Made by a program: the position numbers and the translations under genes. From the NCBI GenBank assembly GCA_964617665.1, contig CAZUAH010000628.1:1-7771 (forward strand): a DNA stretch of 7,771 nt, read 5' to 3'. This document shows, piece after piece, positions 1-6,138 of the stretch; the stretch's first letter is position 1; every line of letters starts with the position of its first letter. The stretch is from JADHUC01 sp964617665. Its GTDB lineage: Bacteria > Planctomycetota > Planctomycetia > Pirellulales > Pirellulaceae. Under the pieces are notes generated by a model that searched no databases, had not been told where the DNA came from, and saw only the letters and a list, made by a program, of their open reading frames with translations.

Positions 1-1
1 T

Positions 2-898
2 CTCAGCGGCGGAATCGTAACGTGGAAGCACTATCACCCCAGTCCTCGGACTGTTTCGGAGGAATCCTCACCAATGGACGAACACAACACGACCGAAACG
101 ACGCCTGCCGTTTCCAGCGAGACATCGGCTTCTGCCACGACGGCAACGGAAGTCGATACGCTGGATGCGCGAGGGCTGCAATGTCCCGGACCGCTGATGG
201 CCGTGGCTGAGCGCGTCGCGACCTTGGCCCCGGGTACCCACCTGCAAGTATTGGTCAGTGACCCGGGCTTCACCAAAGATGTCGCTGCCTGGTGCCAGTG
301 CCAGGGACACCAGTTGCTCGACACGGGGACGGCGGATGGACACTATACGGCCTTGCTCCAGGCGTGTTCCGCCGAGGACCAAGCCAGCCCGACCGAAGCA
401 TGCACGCAGGAGGTCGCGCGAACGGTGGACAAAGGCCAGACGATCGTGGTTTTCTCCGGCGACATGGATCGCGTCTTGGCTGCGTTTGTCATTGCGAACG
501 GGGCTGCAGCTATGGGGCACCCCGTGACGATGTTCTTCACTTTCTGGGGATTGAACGTCTTGCGCAAAGACCGTCCGCCGAAGGTGAAGAAGGGGCTTCT
601 CGATCGGATGTTCGGCTGGATGATGCCTCGCGGGCCCAACAAGCTCACCCTCTCGAACATGAACATGGGCGGGATGGGCACGGTCATGATGAAACATGTC
701 ATGCGCACCAAGGGGGTTGCCAGCCTGCCAAAGTTGATCGACGACGCACGGGGCCAGGGGGTCAAGTTGGTGGCATGCACCATGAGCATGGATGTCATGG
801 GAATCCAGGCAGAAGAGCTTGTCGATGGCCTGGAATACGCCGGCGTGGGTTCCTACATCGGCGACGCCCAAGCCGCGCGCATGAATCTGTTCATTTGA
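2..898 (+). CDS. C-terminal part of a rhodanese(?)-TusA-DsrE2 sulfur-transfer protein, 5' end outside window
   Basis: Probable persulfide carrier that moves sulfane sulfur between cysteines in the cytoplasm. Counting residues from the internal ATG at 74, a TusA-like domain spans about 27-97 with the motif LDARGLQCPGP; Cys37 of CPGP is the expected persulfide-carrying cysteine. A DsrE2-like domain (DsrE/DsrF/DsrH superfamily) follows at about 118-274, with VVFSGDMDRVLAAFVIA, MGHPVTMFFTFWGLNVL, a Met/Gly-rich middle and the conserved cysteine Cys235 in ACTMSMDVMGI. Extra cysteines lie at 74, 76, 98 and 110. The frame has no stop between 74 and the left edge, and its first codons read LSGGIVTWKHYHP, resembling the end of a rhodanese domain (LSGGxxTW/Y). 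In known fusions this order follows a CoA-disulfide-reductase-like flavoprotein, so the gene probably begins outside the window. The alternative is a 274-aa protein starting at 74, where GGAGGA (58-63) is a plausible ribosome binding site. TusA and DsrE2 are clear; the fusion is inference. Confidence 0.85.
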   Translation, partial: LSGGIVTWKHYHPSPRTVSEESSPMDEHNTTETTPAVSSETSASATTATEVDTLDARGLQCPGPLMAVAERVATLAPGTHLQVLVSDPGFTKDVAAWCQCQGHQLLDTGTADGHYTALLQACSAEDQASPTEACTQEVARTVDKGQTIVVFSGDMDRVLAAFVIANGAAAMGHPVTMFFTFWGLNVLRKDRPPKVKKGLLDRMFGWMMPRGPNKLTLSNMNMGGMGTVMMKHVMRTKGVASLPKLIDDARGQGVKLVACTMSMDVMGIQAEELVDGLEYAGVGSYIGDAQAARMNLFI

Positions 899-914
899 AT
901 AGTGCGACGCTGGG

Positions 915-955
915 GTGACGTTGACGCTGTCTTCGCCAGCCCTGGGCGTTGTCAC
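915..955. terminator. Weak hairpin between convergent genes
   Basis: Between the sulfur-transfer gene and the convergent SDR gene, GTGAC (915-919) pairs with GTCAC (951-955), and GACGC (923-927) pairs with GCGTT (946-950) including one G-T wobble; a 3-nt bulge separates the two stems. The 18-nt loop can form its own GCTG/CAGC stem instead. There is no T-run on either side and the right arm overlaps the SDR stop codon, so termination is only a guess from position. Confidence 0.25.
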
Positions 956-1668
956 ATATCTCGGATGTCGACGTAAGAGCCCGTTGGATGGTCCAGCAGT
1001 CGTGGAAAGGCGTCCAGTAGTCGTTCGGCGGCCTGCGAAGGCGTCTGCATCCTGTCGGTCCCAACAGCGCCTCGGATTCGCCCAACGGCGGGGTAGCGCT
1101 CGTCGGTTTCCAACGAGCAAACGTAATTCAGCATCTGCGTTTGGACGAGTCCCGGCGCCAGGCAAGTGAAATGTGTATCTGGGTTTTCATGCGCATAGAC
1201 ACGCAGCATCAGATTCAGCGCCGACTTGGATATCGAGTAGGCACCCCATCCGCCGGATCCGTTGAATGCTGCGCCGGAGGAAATCGCTACAAGTTGCCGG
1301 ATCTGAATCTGCATGTCCAACATCGTGTCGTAGATCAATTTGTTGGCCCAGACGTTGATATCCATCACGGCGGCGATCTCTCGCAGGCTTGTGTCACGCA
1401 GATCCTTGATCTCTCCCAGCACGCCTGCATTAAGCAGCACCAAGTCGAGTCGTTTCACCGGGCCGAGAAACTGACGGATTCCGTCCCGGATCTCTTCGGT
1501 CTTCGAGAGATCCAGCGAACGGAACCGCAGCCGTTCCGCGTTGGCCAGCTCGTCGGGCCGTCGTCGACTCACGGCGAAGACTTCTGCATTGTCGTTCAGG
1601 AAGGATTGGGTCAAAGCGTTTCCCAAGCCAGTATGAATCCCGGTGATGAAGACAGACTGATACTGCAC
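952..1668 (-). CDS. Short-chain dehydrogenase/reductase (SDR) family oxidoreductase
   Basis: A complete 238-aa NAD(P)-dependent oxidoreductase of the classical SDR type; its substrate cannot be read from sequence. A Rossmann fold opens at once with VFITGIHTGLG (dinucleotide motif TGxxxGLG at 9-16). Then come LDLS at 52-55 (adenine-pocket Asp), LNAGV at 79-83, the catalytic Asn105 in DINVWANK, Ser131 in AISSGAA, and the YxxxK pair Tyr144/Lys148 in AYSISKSAL, followed by APGLVQTQM with the usual PG. All four catalytic residues are present. SRRR at 34-37 after the second strand would fit NADP(H) preference, which is inference. The start is GTG, supported by a GAGG ribosome binding site 8 nt upstream (complement of 1677-1680) and by the Rossmann motif sitting directly at the N-terminus. 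The stop of the upstream truncated esterase ORF lies 17 nt before this start, so the two are probably co-transcribed. The closest general resemblance is to small single-domain SDRs that act on sugars, aldehydes or small carbonyls. Confidence 0.93.
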   Translation of the reverse strand: MQYQSVFITGIHTGLGNALTQSFLNDNAEVFAVSRRRPDELANAERLRFRSLDLSKTEEIRDGIRQFLGPVKRLDLVLLNAGVLGEIKDLRDTSLREIAAVMDINVWANKLIYDTMLDMQIQIRQLVAISSGAAFNGSGGWGAYSISKSALNLMLRVYAHENPDTHFTCLAPGLVQTQMLNYVCSLETDERYPAVGRIRGAVGTDRMQTPSQAAERLLDAFPRLLDHPTGSYVDIRDM

Positions 1669-1685
1669 GTGATTTGCCTCACACT

Positions 1686-1880
1686 CTATTCAGCTTCGGA
1701 TGTGTCGCGCAGGCTCAATCGTTGCGCAACCTCGGCGTTCAATTCCAGGCGAAAACAAACGGCTGGCAGGACCATGTTGTCCGTAAAGATCTTCGGCAAC
1801 CGGATCTCAGCACGGGCGATGGACAGTGTGAAAGATGAGAAAACGACGGTAAGCAGGACGTAGATGAAGGTACGAGGCAT
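1686..1880 (-). pseudogene. N-terminal remnant of a secreted sialate O-acetylesterase (64 aa)
   Basis: A short ORF starting MPRTFIYVLLTVVFSS, with a classic Sec signal peptide: Arg3, a hydrophobic core at about 5-21, and an A-R-A cleavage site at 22-24. The mature start EIRLPKIFTDNMVL matches the hallmark opening of sialate O-acetylesterases (SASA/DUF303 family; family form LPKIFxDNMVLQR). Those enzymes run to several hundred residues, but here similarity stops after residue 39 and an unrelated 25-residue tail (PAVCFRLELNAEVAQRLSLR and on) ends at a stop. No catalytic GDS-type Ser motif or later block is present, and neither other minus-strand frame of 1681-1790 continues the family, so a simple frameshift does not explain it. 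The start at 1880 is preferred over the longer frame to 1931 because AAGGA lies 6 nt upstream (complement of 1887-1891) and the signal peptide begins there. Promoter, ribosome site and signal peptide look intact, so a 40-aa secreted peptide could still be made; a decayed gene is more likely. Confidence 0.6.
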
Positions 1881-1945
1881 GATTGGTCCTTGTTGGCATC
1901 GGCGAAGAAGGGAGGCGAGATCCATTATCATCAGTTGCGAACGAC

Positions 1946-1973
1946 ATTATACGGTCTAGGATACCAACGTCAT
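1946..1973 (-). promoter_or_regulatory. Sigma70-like promoter of the esterase-remnant/SDR unit
   Basis: On the minus strand a perfect TATAAT -10 box (complement of 1946-1951) follows ATGACG (complement of 1968-1973; 4 of 6 matches to TTGACA) at a 16-nt spacing. Transcription would begin near 1939, leaving a leader of about 60 nt before the ATG at 1880. The -10 match and position are good and the -35 is mediocre. Planctomycete promoter rules are less well known, so this is a prediction. Confidence 0.5.
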
Positions 1974-1974
1974 G

Positions 1975-2006
1975 CCTCGGCTAGTGCTCCACGACTATGG
2001 CTGAGG
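1975..2006. repeat. Imperfect hairpin next to the minus-strand promoter
   Basis: CCTCGGC (1975-1981) pairs with GCTGAGG (2000-2006) with one wobble. Inside it TAGT (1982-1985) pairs with ACTA (1994-1997), leaving a 2-nt bulge and an 8-nt loop. It lies immediately upstream of the predicted -35 box of the esterase/SDR promoter. It could be an operator or a transcript hairpin, or could be fortuitous. Confidence 0.3.
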
Positions 2007-2164
2007 GGGGCTCTTGGCTTCCGATCTCGCCGAAAGTCATGCGAGTCCGGCAATCAGGCGACTTCATGGCATCGCCACGTGCTTCACTGATCTAGGGCGA
2101 CGTGTCCCCAGGTGCCAACCGCGCACCGCACCAGCTCACCCGTCCCCTCCTCTGGTGGTTGTTT

Positions 2165-2181
2165 ATGCGAAAAAGTCGCAT
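2165..2181. repeat. Perfect 6-bp dyad ATGCGA-N5-TCGCAT
   Basis: An inverted repeat with arms 2165-2170 and 2176-2181 around an AAAAG spacer, in the intergenic region about 400 bp upstream of the kinase. The size suits a dimeric DNA-binding protein, but dyads this short also arise by chance. Confidence 0.3.
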
Positions 2182-2366
2182 TCCCGCGTGTGGAGAGGTG
2201 GTACGTACAATGGATGGGTTGACTTTGATTACTTTTGACGGCCAGAATATTGGTGGACGGCATAGGCTCATCTAGGGCGTTTGGATTGCCTCAACGGATG
2301 CTGTGGAGGAAGTGGAGGCAGAGTCGCTGTCGAGCGGGGCTTGAATCGCGGGCAACGACCTAGCCG

Positions 2367-2383
2367 CCATTCTTCCAGAATGG
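2367..2383. repeat. Perfect 7-bp dyad CCATTCT-N3-AGAATGG
   Basis: An inverted repeat with arms 2367-2373 and 2377-2383 and a 3-nt centre (TCC), about 200 bp upstream of the kinase start. It has the compact form of an operator; the cognate protein is unknown. Confidence 0.35.
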
Positions 2384-2421
2384 ACTGACTGATGGAGCGC
2401 GAAAGGTTGCGCACAGTCTTC

Positions 2422-2445
2422 GATTGCAGTCGATCAGTCGCAATC
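2422..2445. repeat. Dyad GATTGC-N12-GCAATC with inner CAGTCG direct repeat
   Basis: GATTGC (2422-2427) and GCAATC (2440-2445) form a perfect 6-bp inverted repeat. The spacer region contains CAGTCG twice, 9 bp apart (starting at 2427 and 2435). The dyad lies about 140 bp upstream of the kinase ATG and could be a binding site in its promoter region. Confidence 0.35.
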
Positions 2446-2585
2446 TCGCGTCATGGTCGACAGGTAGCCTCGCTTTGTTTGCACGGCGGAAACGTGCTCT
2501 TTCTGCACCCATTGTATTCCCAGGCACGGGATCCGTAGTTTCGTATGCGGTATGCCCCCTTTGCGTCACACAACAGGGTGAAACC

Positions 2586-5189
2586 ATGGCGGATGACACG
2601 GAAAGGCGGCCATATTCGACTCTGCTCGTAGGCGATGACGACGAAGACCAGCTTCTTGCGCTGACGGATATTTTCGTCGACGAGGGGTTTGACGTCGTTG
2701 CTTGTTCGACGGGACCCCAGGCTTTGGAGTGCCTGTGCAACGAACACATAGGGGTGGCGCTGGTCGATCTCCGGTTGCCGGATCTCAGCGGCATCGAACT
2801 GTTGGAGAGGCTGCAATCCGTCACGGACCGAACGCAAGTTATCATCCACACGGCGCACGGTTCGTACGCGTCCGCCAAAGATGCTGTCAATCTGGGCGCG
2901 TTTGCGTACGTGGAGAAAGGATGCGATCCGAGCGAACTGACGGATGCAGTTCACAGGGCCTTCCGGACGCGTCTGACGCGGTACGCCAGGGAACTGGAAG
3001 ACGCCGTGGTGGAGCGAACTCAAGAGTTGTCGGACGTGAATGAATCTCTCCGGTGTGTGGCAGAGAAGCACAAACTGACGGAAGAAGCTTACTGTACTTT
3101 GGTGGAAAACTCGCTGCAGGGATTGGTAATTCTGCAGGACGGGCGCGCGGTGTTTGCCAACCAGACACTTGCGGACATGCTGGGCTGTACGGTCGAGGAA
3201 ATGCTGAGAATGCCACATCAGGAATTGAGGCAGCACGTCCACTCAGATGACCGGGAATGGGTGTGGCAGAGGCATGAGGAACGAATCGACGGCGGCACCG
3301 TGCCATCGCGGTACGAACTGAGACTTGTCCACAAGGATGGCGAGGTCCGCTGGGTCGAGATTATCGCCAGCAAGACTCAGTTCCAGCGACGGCCCGCCAC
3401 TCAGGTTGCGTTTCTCGATATCACCGAGCGCAAGCAAGCGGAGACTGTCGCCCGGGAGCAACAGGAACTTGCAGTGGCATTGAGCAGCACGATGGACTTT
3501 GATGAAGGGCTCAGGCTGTCTGTCGAAACGGCGTTGCGCGTTTCAAGCATGGACTGTGGCGGCGTTTATCTCGTGAATGAAAGTGCTGCGACTTTGGACC
3601 TCGCATGTTCCAGGGGGCTCTCAGAAGACTTCATCAAGGTGGTAGCACACTACGATCGGGACTCCGATCACGCGCGTTTGGTGATGGCGGGCGAACCAGT
3701 GTACGCGGAGTATGATGAAGTGCCGGTGGAGTTAAGTGAGACCGAAAAGCGCGAAGGCCTGGGTTCCCTGGCCATGCTTCCGATCAAGCACGAAGGCCAA
3801 ATGATCGGTTGTCTGAACGTCGCCTCCCGTGTCTCGTCGGAGGTACCCCCATTCGCCCGCGCAGCGCTTGAGACGATTGCTGCGCAAATCGGAAGTTCCC
3901 TGGCCCGATTGAGGACAGAGGAAGAGACGAAGGAGCTTGCGCAGGCGGCCGTCGAGCTAGTTCGTCTAGTGCCCACTGCGGACATCGTGAGCTTTATCTG
4001 TGACAAGGTCGGCGAACTGGCCGGTGACGCGATTGTGGGCGTTACTTCGATTGACGAGGAACGCGGGACGCTGCGTGTCAGAAAGGTGATCGGCGTCGAG
4101 TCGGAAGTACTGAACATGATCGACGGGCTCCTCGAATACAGAGTCAGCGAAGGAGGATTCGGCGGCGTTCACGAGGAGGCTATGCGTAACCTTGCCAGCG
4201 GGAAGCTGAGGAAGCTCCACGGGGGGCTGTCCGAGATGTTCTTCGGCCGTGTCCCTAAATCGCTGTGCGACTCGATTGAGCGGAACATTGGTGGTCGGGA
4301 CGTGTATTCCATCGGTCTGGTGAGCATGGGAAAGCTGCTTGGCAACGTCACCATCTTGCCGACGGCTGGCGTGCGTTTGAACGGAAATGCCATTGAAGCT
4401 TTCGTAAACGCTGCGTCGATGGCATTGGAGCGGAAACAAGCCCAGGAGCAGTTGAGGCAGCGGGATGCGGAATTGGCCCACATGGGTCGCCTCCAAACCA
4501 CGAGCGAAATGGCCTCCGGGCTTGCTCATGAAATCAGTCAGCCGCTTTACGCTATTGTGAACTACGCCGACGGGGCCACTAGGCAATTGCGCGACGTCTC
4601 GGCCCAGCCTGAAGACCTGAGCCACGTGATGGAAAAAATCGCTCGGCAGGCTCGACGCGCGTCTAACGTCATTAGCCGCTTACGTGCATTCGCCGAAAAA
4701 CGTGAACCGCACCGGTCAACGACAGACCTCAACCAACTTATCAAAGATCTGTTGGACCTTCTGGAGCACGAGCTGCGCCAGAGCGGTGCTTCGGTAGAAC
4801 TGAATCTCACGCGGGAGCTTCCGGACGTGTTGGTCGACCGCGTTCAAATCGAGCAGGTTCTCGTGAATCTAATCCACAATGCACTCGACGCGATGCGTGA
4901 CGAACCATCGACGCGGCGACTGACGATCGCGACATCGGCTGACGATGACCAGGCAGTCGAGGTTTGTGTGGCTGATACGGGACACGGCTTGAGCACCGAG
5001 GCATGCAGCAAACTGTTCGATGCCTTCTACACTACCAAGGCCGATGGGTTGGGCATGGGGCTGGCCATCAGCCGAACGATCGTGGAGGCCCATGACGGCC
5101 GCATTTGGGCTACGCCAAATTCGCCTCGCGGTACGATCTTTCGCCTCACCCTACCTATTATGGAACGGAAGCGGGCTCATGCAATCTGA
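2586..5189 (+). CDS. Soluble sensor histidine kinase, REC-PAS-GAF-GAF-HisKA-HATPase
   Basis: An 867-aa kinase of a two-component system with no signal peptide or membrane helix, so it should sense a cytoplasmic signal. Domains in order: receiver at about 10-128 (acidic pocket Asp17/Asp18, phospho-acceptor Asp61 in LVDLRLPD, Thr89, Lys111); a charged helical linker at about 130-165; PAS at 166-285 ending in DITERK; GAF1 at about 300-442; GAF2 at about 460-615; coiled coil at 615-632; HisKA with His648 in GLAHEISQPLYAIV; HATPase_c at about 745-858 with N-box NLIHNALDAM (Asn765), G1 DTGHGL (Asp797), F-box FDAFYTTK and G2 GLGMGLAIS. All catalytic motifs are intact and the H and G2 boxes are FixL-like, but the PAS shows no clear heme signature, so the ligand is unknown. 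The ATG at 2586 is chosen because AGGGTG (2575-2580) precedes it and the receiver begins 10 residues later; the frame extends upstream to 2424 but that segment looks non-coding. The partner regulator overlaps its 3' end. Confidence 0.93.
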   Translation: MADDTERRPYSTLLVGDDDEDQLLALTDIFVDEGFDVVACSTGPQALECLCNEHIGVALVDLRLPDLSGIELLERLQSVTDRTQVIIHTAHGSYASAKDAVNLGAFAYVEKGCDPSELTDAVHRAFRTRLTRYARELEDAVVERTQELSDVNESLRCVAEKHKLTEEAYCTLVENSLQGLVILQDGRAVFANQTLADMLGCTVEEMLRMPHQELRQHVHSDDREWVWQRHEERIDGGTVPSRYELRLVHKDGEVRWVEIIASKTQFQRRPATQVAFLDITERKQAETVAREQQELAVALSSTMDFDEGLRLSVETALRVSSMDCGGVYLVNESAATLDLACSRGLSEDFIKVVAHYDRDSDHARLVMAGEPVYAEYDEVPVELSETEKREGLGSLAMLPIKHEGQMIGCLNVASRVSSEVPPFARAALETIAAQIGSSLARLRTEEETKELAQAAVELVRLVPTADIVSFICDKVGELAGDAIVGVTSIDEERGTLRVRKVIGVESEVLNMIDGLLEYRVSEGGFGGVHEEAMRNLASGKLRKLHGGLSEMFFGRVPKSLCDSIERNIGGRDVYSIGLVSMGKLLGNVTILPTAGVRLNGNAIEAFVNAASMALERKQAQEQLRQRDAELAHMGRLQTTSEMASGLAHEISQPLYAIVNYADGATRQLRDVSAQPEDLSHVMEKIARQARRASNVISRLRAFAEKREPHRSTTDLNQLIKDLLDLLEHELRQSGASVELNLTRELPDVLVDRVQIEQVLVNLIHNALDAMRDEPSTRRLTIATSADDDQAVEVCVADTGHGLSTEACSKLFDAFYTTKADGLGMGLAISRTIVEAHDGRIWATPNSPRGTIFRLTLPIMERKRAHAI

Positions 5190-5796
5190 CTCAACCGTCT
5201 TCGTTGTCGACGATGACCCAGCGGCCCTGGACTCGCTGTGTTGGTTCTTGAAATCACACCGACTAAAGACCGAGGCGTATTCTTCGGCCAGGGAATACCT
5301 GGATGCCTACGATCCCGACAAGCCAGGCTGCCTTGTCCTTGACGTACGCATGCCCGAAATGTGTGGCCTGGAGCTTCAGGAGAAACTCATCTTTTGGGGC
5401 GAGCGGCTTCCCATCATCTTTGTTTCGGGCCATGGAAGCATATCAACGAGCGTCCGAGCCATGAAGGCGGGTGCGTTGGATTTTCTGGAGAAGCCAACCG
5501 ATAATGAAGCGATTCTGAGAGCCGTACGCAGGGCTATGGAAAGGGACTACCAGAGGCGACGCAGGCAGGAAGCGCACACGAGCATCGAGGCTGGCATCGA
5601 GCGGCTTTCGCGTCGCGAGGCGGAAGTGATGGAGTTGCTGTATGCCGGCAAGTCAATGAAGAAGATAGCCCGCGAGCTGGGAATCACAGTGCAGACGGTG
5701 GCCAAGCATCGCAGTCGAATTCTGCAGAAACTGAACGTGGAGACTGACGCCGAACTTGTCCGGCTCCTTGCCGAGCGTCGGCTACAGCACCCTTGA
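5179..5796 (+). CDS. FixJ-type response regulator, receiver plus LuxR-family HTH
   Basis: A 205-aa DNA-binding response regulator, almost certainly the phosphorylation partner of the kinase just upstream. The receiver covers about 4-122: acidic pair Asp11/Asp12, phospho-acceptor Asp55 in LVLDVRMPEMCGLELQ (very FixJ-like), Ser83 in FVSGHGS, and Lys105 in FLEKP. After a basic linker (DYQRRRRQ, 123-130) comes a LuxR/GerE helix-turn-helix at about 140-200, with LSRREAEVMELLYAGKSMKK and ELGITVQTVAKHRSRILQKL as recognition region. The ATG at 5179 lies inside the kinase gene, 11 nt before its stop, with GGAAG at 5167-5171 as ribosome site; the receiver starts at once, so a longer frame back to 5020 is rejected. 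The overlap suggests translational coupling. It should activate transcription as a phosphorylated dimer. Its targets are not shown by the sequence; the downstream GYD gene and its own divergent region are the nearest candidates. Confidence 0.94.
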   Translation: MQSDSTVFVVDDDPAALDSLCWFLKSHRLKTEAYSSAREYLDAYDPDKPGCLVLDVRMPEMCGLELQEKLIFWGERLPIIFVSGHGSISTSVRAMKAGALDFLEKPTDNEAILRAVRRAMERDYQRRRRQEAHTSIEAGIERLSRREAEVMELLYAGKSMKKIARELGITVQTVAKHRSRILQKLNVETDAELVRLLAERRLQHP

Positions 5797-6009
5797 TATA
5801 CCGGTGGTTCGGCCATATGTCGAAGGCCTGCGCACGGTGCGTCGCATGCGCTAGGAGTCAGTGCCTTCCGTAGGCGGTTCAACGAGCGTGAGCGGGGCGA
5901 ATTGTCTTCTGTGGGACCCTCTAAATCGGGCGATGGCGACGGTCTCGTCTTGAAATGGCAGGGGTGGTCCAATCTGATCTGCGCTGCAGCAAACGACCGG
6001 ACATCTTAG

Positions 6010-6039
6010 TTGACGGAAGCAGTGGCGGAGACGTATGCT
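6010..6039 (+). promoter_or_regulatory. Possible sigma70-like promoter of the GYD gene
   Basis: TTGACG (6010-6015, 5 of 6 matches to the -35 consensus) and TATGCT (6034-6039, 4 of 6 to the -10) are separated by 18 nt. Initiation near 6046 would give a leader of about 90 nt that includes the hairpin at 6064-6081. Prediction only. Confidence 0.35.
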
Positions 6040-6063
6040 GAACGTCTGAAAGGTCCATTCCAA

Positions 6064-6081
6064 GCGGGCAACGGAGCCCGC
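6064..6081 (+). repeat. GC-rich hairpin in the GYD leader
   Basis: GCGGGC (6064-6069) and GCCCGC (6076-6081) form a perfect 6-bp stem around the loop AACGGA, ending 57 nt before the ATG. No T-run follows, so it is not a standard terminator. It may stabilise the 5' leader or be a protein site. Confidence 0.4.
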
Positions 6082-6138
6082 GTGTGTGGTGATTCAAGAG
6101 CGGGGAGTACTGGTTTCCTTTAGCAGGGGAGGTTTACC

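Larger units (their letters stand above)
1881..2585. other. Divergent intergenic region, no convincing gene
   Basis: This 705-bp stretch lies between the start of the minus-strand esterase/SDR unit and the start of the kinase. Short plus-strand frames exist (about 1890-2090 and 2014-2238), but they show no recognisable family, good ribosome site or plausible composition. The region holds the minus-strand promoter at 1946-1973 and four short dyads listed separately. It also has a relatively AT-rich patch near 2215-2255 that could hold the kinase promoter, although no well-spaced -35/-10 pair is clear. GTATGC occurs twice at 2543-2555, just before the kinase ribosome site. The length suggests regulatory content or decayed sequence. 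Confidence 0.6.
5797..6138. other. Intergenic leader upstream of the GYD gene
   Basis: These 342 bp contain no convincing gene. A self-complementary CGCATGCG lies at 5843-5850 after the response regulator, without a T-run, so no clear rho-independent terminator separates the units. A possible promoter (6010-6039) and a GC-rich hairpin (6064-6081) precede the GYD gene. Read-through from the signalling pair is possible, but the length favours separate control. Confidence 0.6.

Noticed and set aside
68..1165. Long minus-strand frame (365 aa) opposite the sulfur-transfer gene
   Set aside because: It is antisense to the clear TusA-DsrE2 gene and extends into the SDR gene in another frame; it has no recognisable domain and an Arg/His-rich composition typical of GC-rich shadow frames.
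1141..1863. Plus-strand frame of 240 aa opposite the SDR and esterase remnant
   Set aside because: It is antisense to the SDR, which has all catalytic motifs; the frame shows no family signature or ribosome site.
2065..2090. Sigma54-like TGGCAT/TGC arrangement
   Set aside because: The GG-to-GC spacing is 11 nt rather than the strict 10, and the flanking consensus is poor. A similar near-match at 6024-6039 fails for the same reason.
1890..2238. Short plus-strand frames (66 and 74 aa) in the intergenic region
   Set aside because: No family resemblance, no good ribosome site, and a composition unlike the real genes of the window.
2219..2250. TTGACT followed by AT-rich GAATAT as a kinase promoter
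   Set aside because: The spacing to the best -10 is 20 nt and other pairings match poorly, so no specific promoter is called.
2090..2279. 10-mer ATCTAGGGCG repeated 180 bp apart (2090-2099 and 2270-2279)
   Set aside because: A single repeated 10-mer is not unexpected in about 700 bp and the flanks do not match; no mobile-element ends are associated.
2424..2585. 54-residue N-terminal extension of the kinase
   Set aside because: The frame is open, but the segment has no domain or membrane helix and no good ribosome site at 2424, while a ribosome site precedes the ATG at 2586 exactly where receiver kinases normally begin.
5020..5178. Extended start of the response regulator inside the kinase gene
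   Set aside because: It would overlap the ATPase domain by 170 nt out of frame; the receiver fold begins right after the ATG at 5179, which has its own ribosome site.
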